Assembly: GCA_937900045.1 (NCBI GenBank)
Contig: CALCEB010000213.1
Coordinates: 1-6,744, forward strand
DNA from: an uncultured Acidobacteriota bacterium
Lineage (GTDB): Bacteria; Acidobacteriota; Terriglobia; UBA7540
DNA: 6,744 nt
Reading direction: 5' to 3'
The number at the start of each line of letters is the position of its first letter. The stretch's first letter is position 1. Made by a program: the position numbers and the translations under genes. The notes under the pieces are model-generated. The model saw only the letters and a list, made by a program, of their open reading frames with translations. It had not been told where the DNA came from and ran no database searches. This document shows, piece after piece, positions 6,325 to 6,744 of this stretch.

Positions 6325-6390
6325 CCGAAAAAAACCAATTTGCTGCACAGGCGGGCAACTGTCCGGGTTACCATCCAGCTTCAGCCTCAT
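6298..6390 (-). pseudogene. Truncated remnant of a DUF5615 PIN-like toxin gene
   Basis: An ATG (6390-6388) overlaps the DUF433 stop codon as ATGA, the usual arrangement in translationally coupled toxin-antitoxin pairs. The frame starts MRLKLDGNP and stops after 30 codons (TAG at 6300-6298). DUF5615 PIN-like proteins, the common partner of DUF433, typically begin M-(K/R)-(F/L)-K-(L/F)-D-E-N-L-P and run to roughly 110 residues. The match covers about nine residues, with Glu changed to Gly and the Leu missing. It keeps the first acidic residue (Asp6), but the rest of the fold is absent. After Pro9 nothing resembles the family. tRNA-Lys starts 16 nt beyond the stop, so there is no room for a full gene. 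A chance ATGA and a short spurious frame cannot be excluded. Confidence 0.5.
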
Positions 6391-6635
6391 CCCTTGGCTC
6401 CCACCGGGATATCGAAGTAGCGCTCGCGGGACATCTCAGCACCGTAAGCAATGCAGGCAAGGATGTCCGTTTCCTCGATGTCAGGATAATCATCGAGAAT
6501 TTCCTTAATTGTCGCCCCGCTCGCCAGAAGGTCAAAAATCAGAGAGACCCAGATGCGGTGTCCTCGGATGCAGGGTTTACCAAAACACACATTCGGATCG
6601 ATGGTCATGCGGGAAAGGAGTTCATCTCGTGTCAT
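6387..6635 (-). CDS. DUF433 antitoxin-like protein (VapB45-type)
   Basis: This 82-residue protein is nearly all one DUF433 domain: I-D-P-N-V-C-F-G-K-P (12-21), C-I-R-G-H-R-I-W-V (22-30), LLASGATIKEILDDYPDI (36-53) and DILACIAYGAE (57-67). The family has a short winged-helix-like fold and usually serves as the antitoxin encoded upstream of a DUF5615 PIN-like RNase. The ATG at 6635 is preceded by GGAG (6646-6643) with a spacer of 7 nt. The stop codon TGA overlaps the ATG of a toxin remnant, and no intact toxin follows before tRNA-Lys. The protein therefore looks like an orphan antitoxin that may still bind DNA or neutralise a toxin from elsewhere. The domain is complete, with no sign of decay in the gene itself. 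Confidence 0.88.
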   Translation of the reverse strand: MTRDELLSRMTIDPNVCFGKPCIRGHRIWVSLIFDLLASGATIKEILDDYPDIEETDILACIAYGAEMSRERYFDIPVGAKG

Positions 6636-6653
6636 GCCAATGCTCCAAGTAGA

Positions 6654-6659
6654 ATTGTA
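6654..6659 (-). promoter_or_regulatory. Candidate -10 box of the DUF433 gene
   Basis: TACAAT on the - strand matches TATAAT at five of six positions and lies 18 bp upstream of the DUF433 start codon. Transcription would begin near 6647, directly ahead of the GGAG ribosome binding site. The best -35-like sequence, TTGATC, is only 14 bp away, too close for a standard promoter, so support is weak. Confidence 0.25.
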
Positions 6660-6700
6660 GCCTGACTCGCAGAGATCAAGGAAAGCACGATGTATGGAGT

Positions 6701-6744
6701 GCCAGGAGAAGCCTGGCTGATCTTGTAAGCTGCAAGGAGCTTAC
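6701..6744. repeat. Two tandem perfect hairpins at the window edge
   Basis: GCCAGG-AGAAG-CCTGGC (6701-6717) is followed seven bases later by GTAAGCT-GCAAGG-AGCTTAC (6725-6744), a perfect 7-bp stem that ends on the last base of the window. Neither is followed by a visible T-tract, and the second is cut off by the edge. They lie upstream of the DUF433 gene and could be the 3' end structure of a gene outside the window, an operator pair, or a palindromic repeat element. Confidence 0.4.

Overview
This 6.7 kb window looks like chromosomal DNA of an Acidobacteriota-type soil bacterium. That assignment is an inference. It rests on the moderately high GC content, on a secreted protein with duplicated PAGSK-type domains that resembles proteins I recall from acidobacterial genomes, and on the mix of a one-chain class I fumarase, a lone Rieske oxygenase and a long LOG-type protein. 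I see no rRNA, insertion sequence, CRISPR array or phage gene.

Layout from left to right: the C-terminal end of an unidentified + strand gene (1-186); a - strand exported protein of unknown function with two homologous domains (327-1853); a - strand class I fumarate hydratase with both domains fused in one chain (2046-3587); a divergent intergenic region of about 230 bp holding a palindrome and a TATAAT box; a + strand Rieske non-heme iron oxygenase (3822-4910); a short convergent gap with nested inverted repeats; a - strand LOG-family Rossmann protein (5013-5882); a 327 bp gene-free stretch with a CRP-like palindrome and other inverted repeats; tRNA-Lys(UUU) on the - strand (6210-6281); and a - strand DUF433 antitoxin-like gene (6387-6635). 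The start of a PIN-like toxin gene overlaps the DUF433 stop codon but breaks off almost at once. Two tandem hairpins close the window.

The genes do not form one pathway. Fumarase is central metabolism (TCA cycle). The Rieske oxygenase has no reductase or ferredoxin beside it. The LOG protein probably acts on nucleoside 5'-monophosphates. The most informative observation is the DUF433 locus: the family's usual two-gene toxin-antitoxin layout can be recognised from a 4-nt ATGA overlap and an MRLKLD start, but the toxin body is missing and tRNA-Lys follows directly. This suggests a decayed module that kept its antitoxin. I found no convincing new multi-gene system. The other leads are the domain duplication in the exported protein and several palindromes in gene-free DNA.
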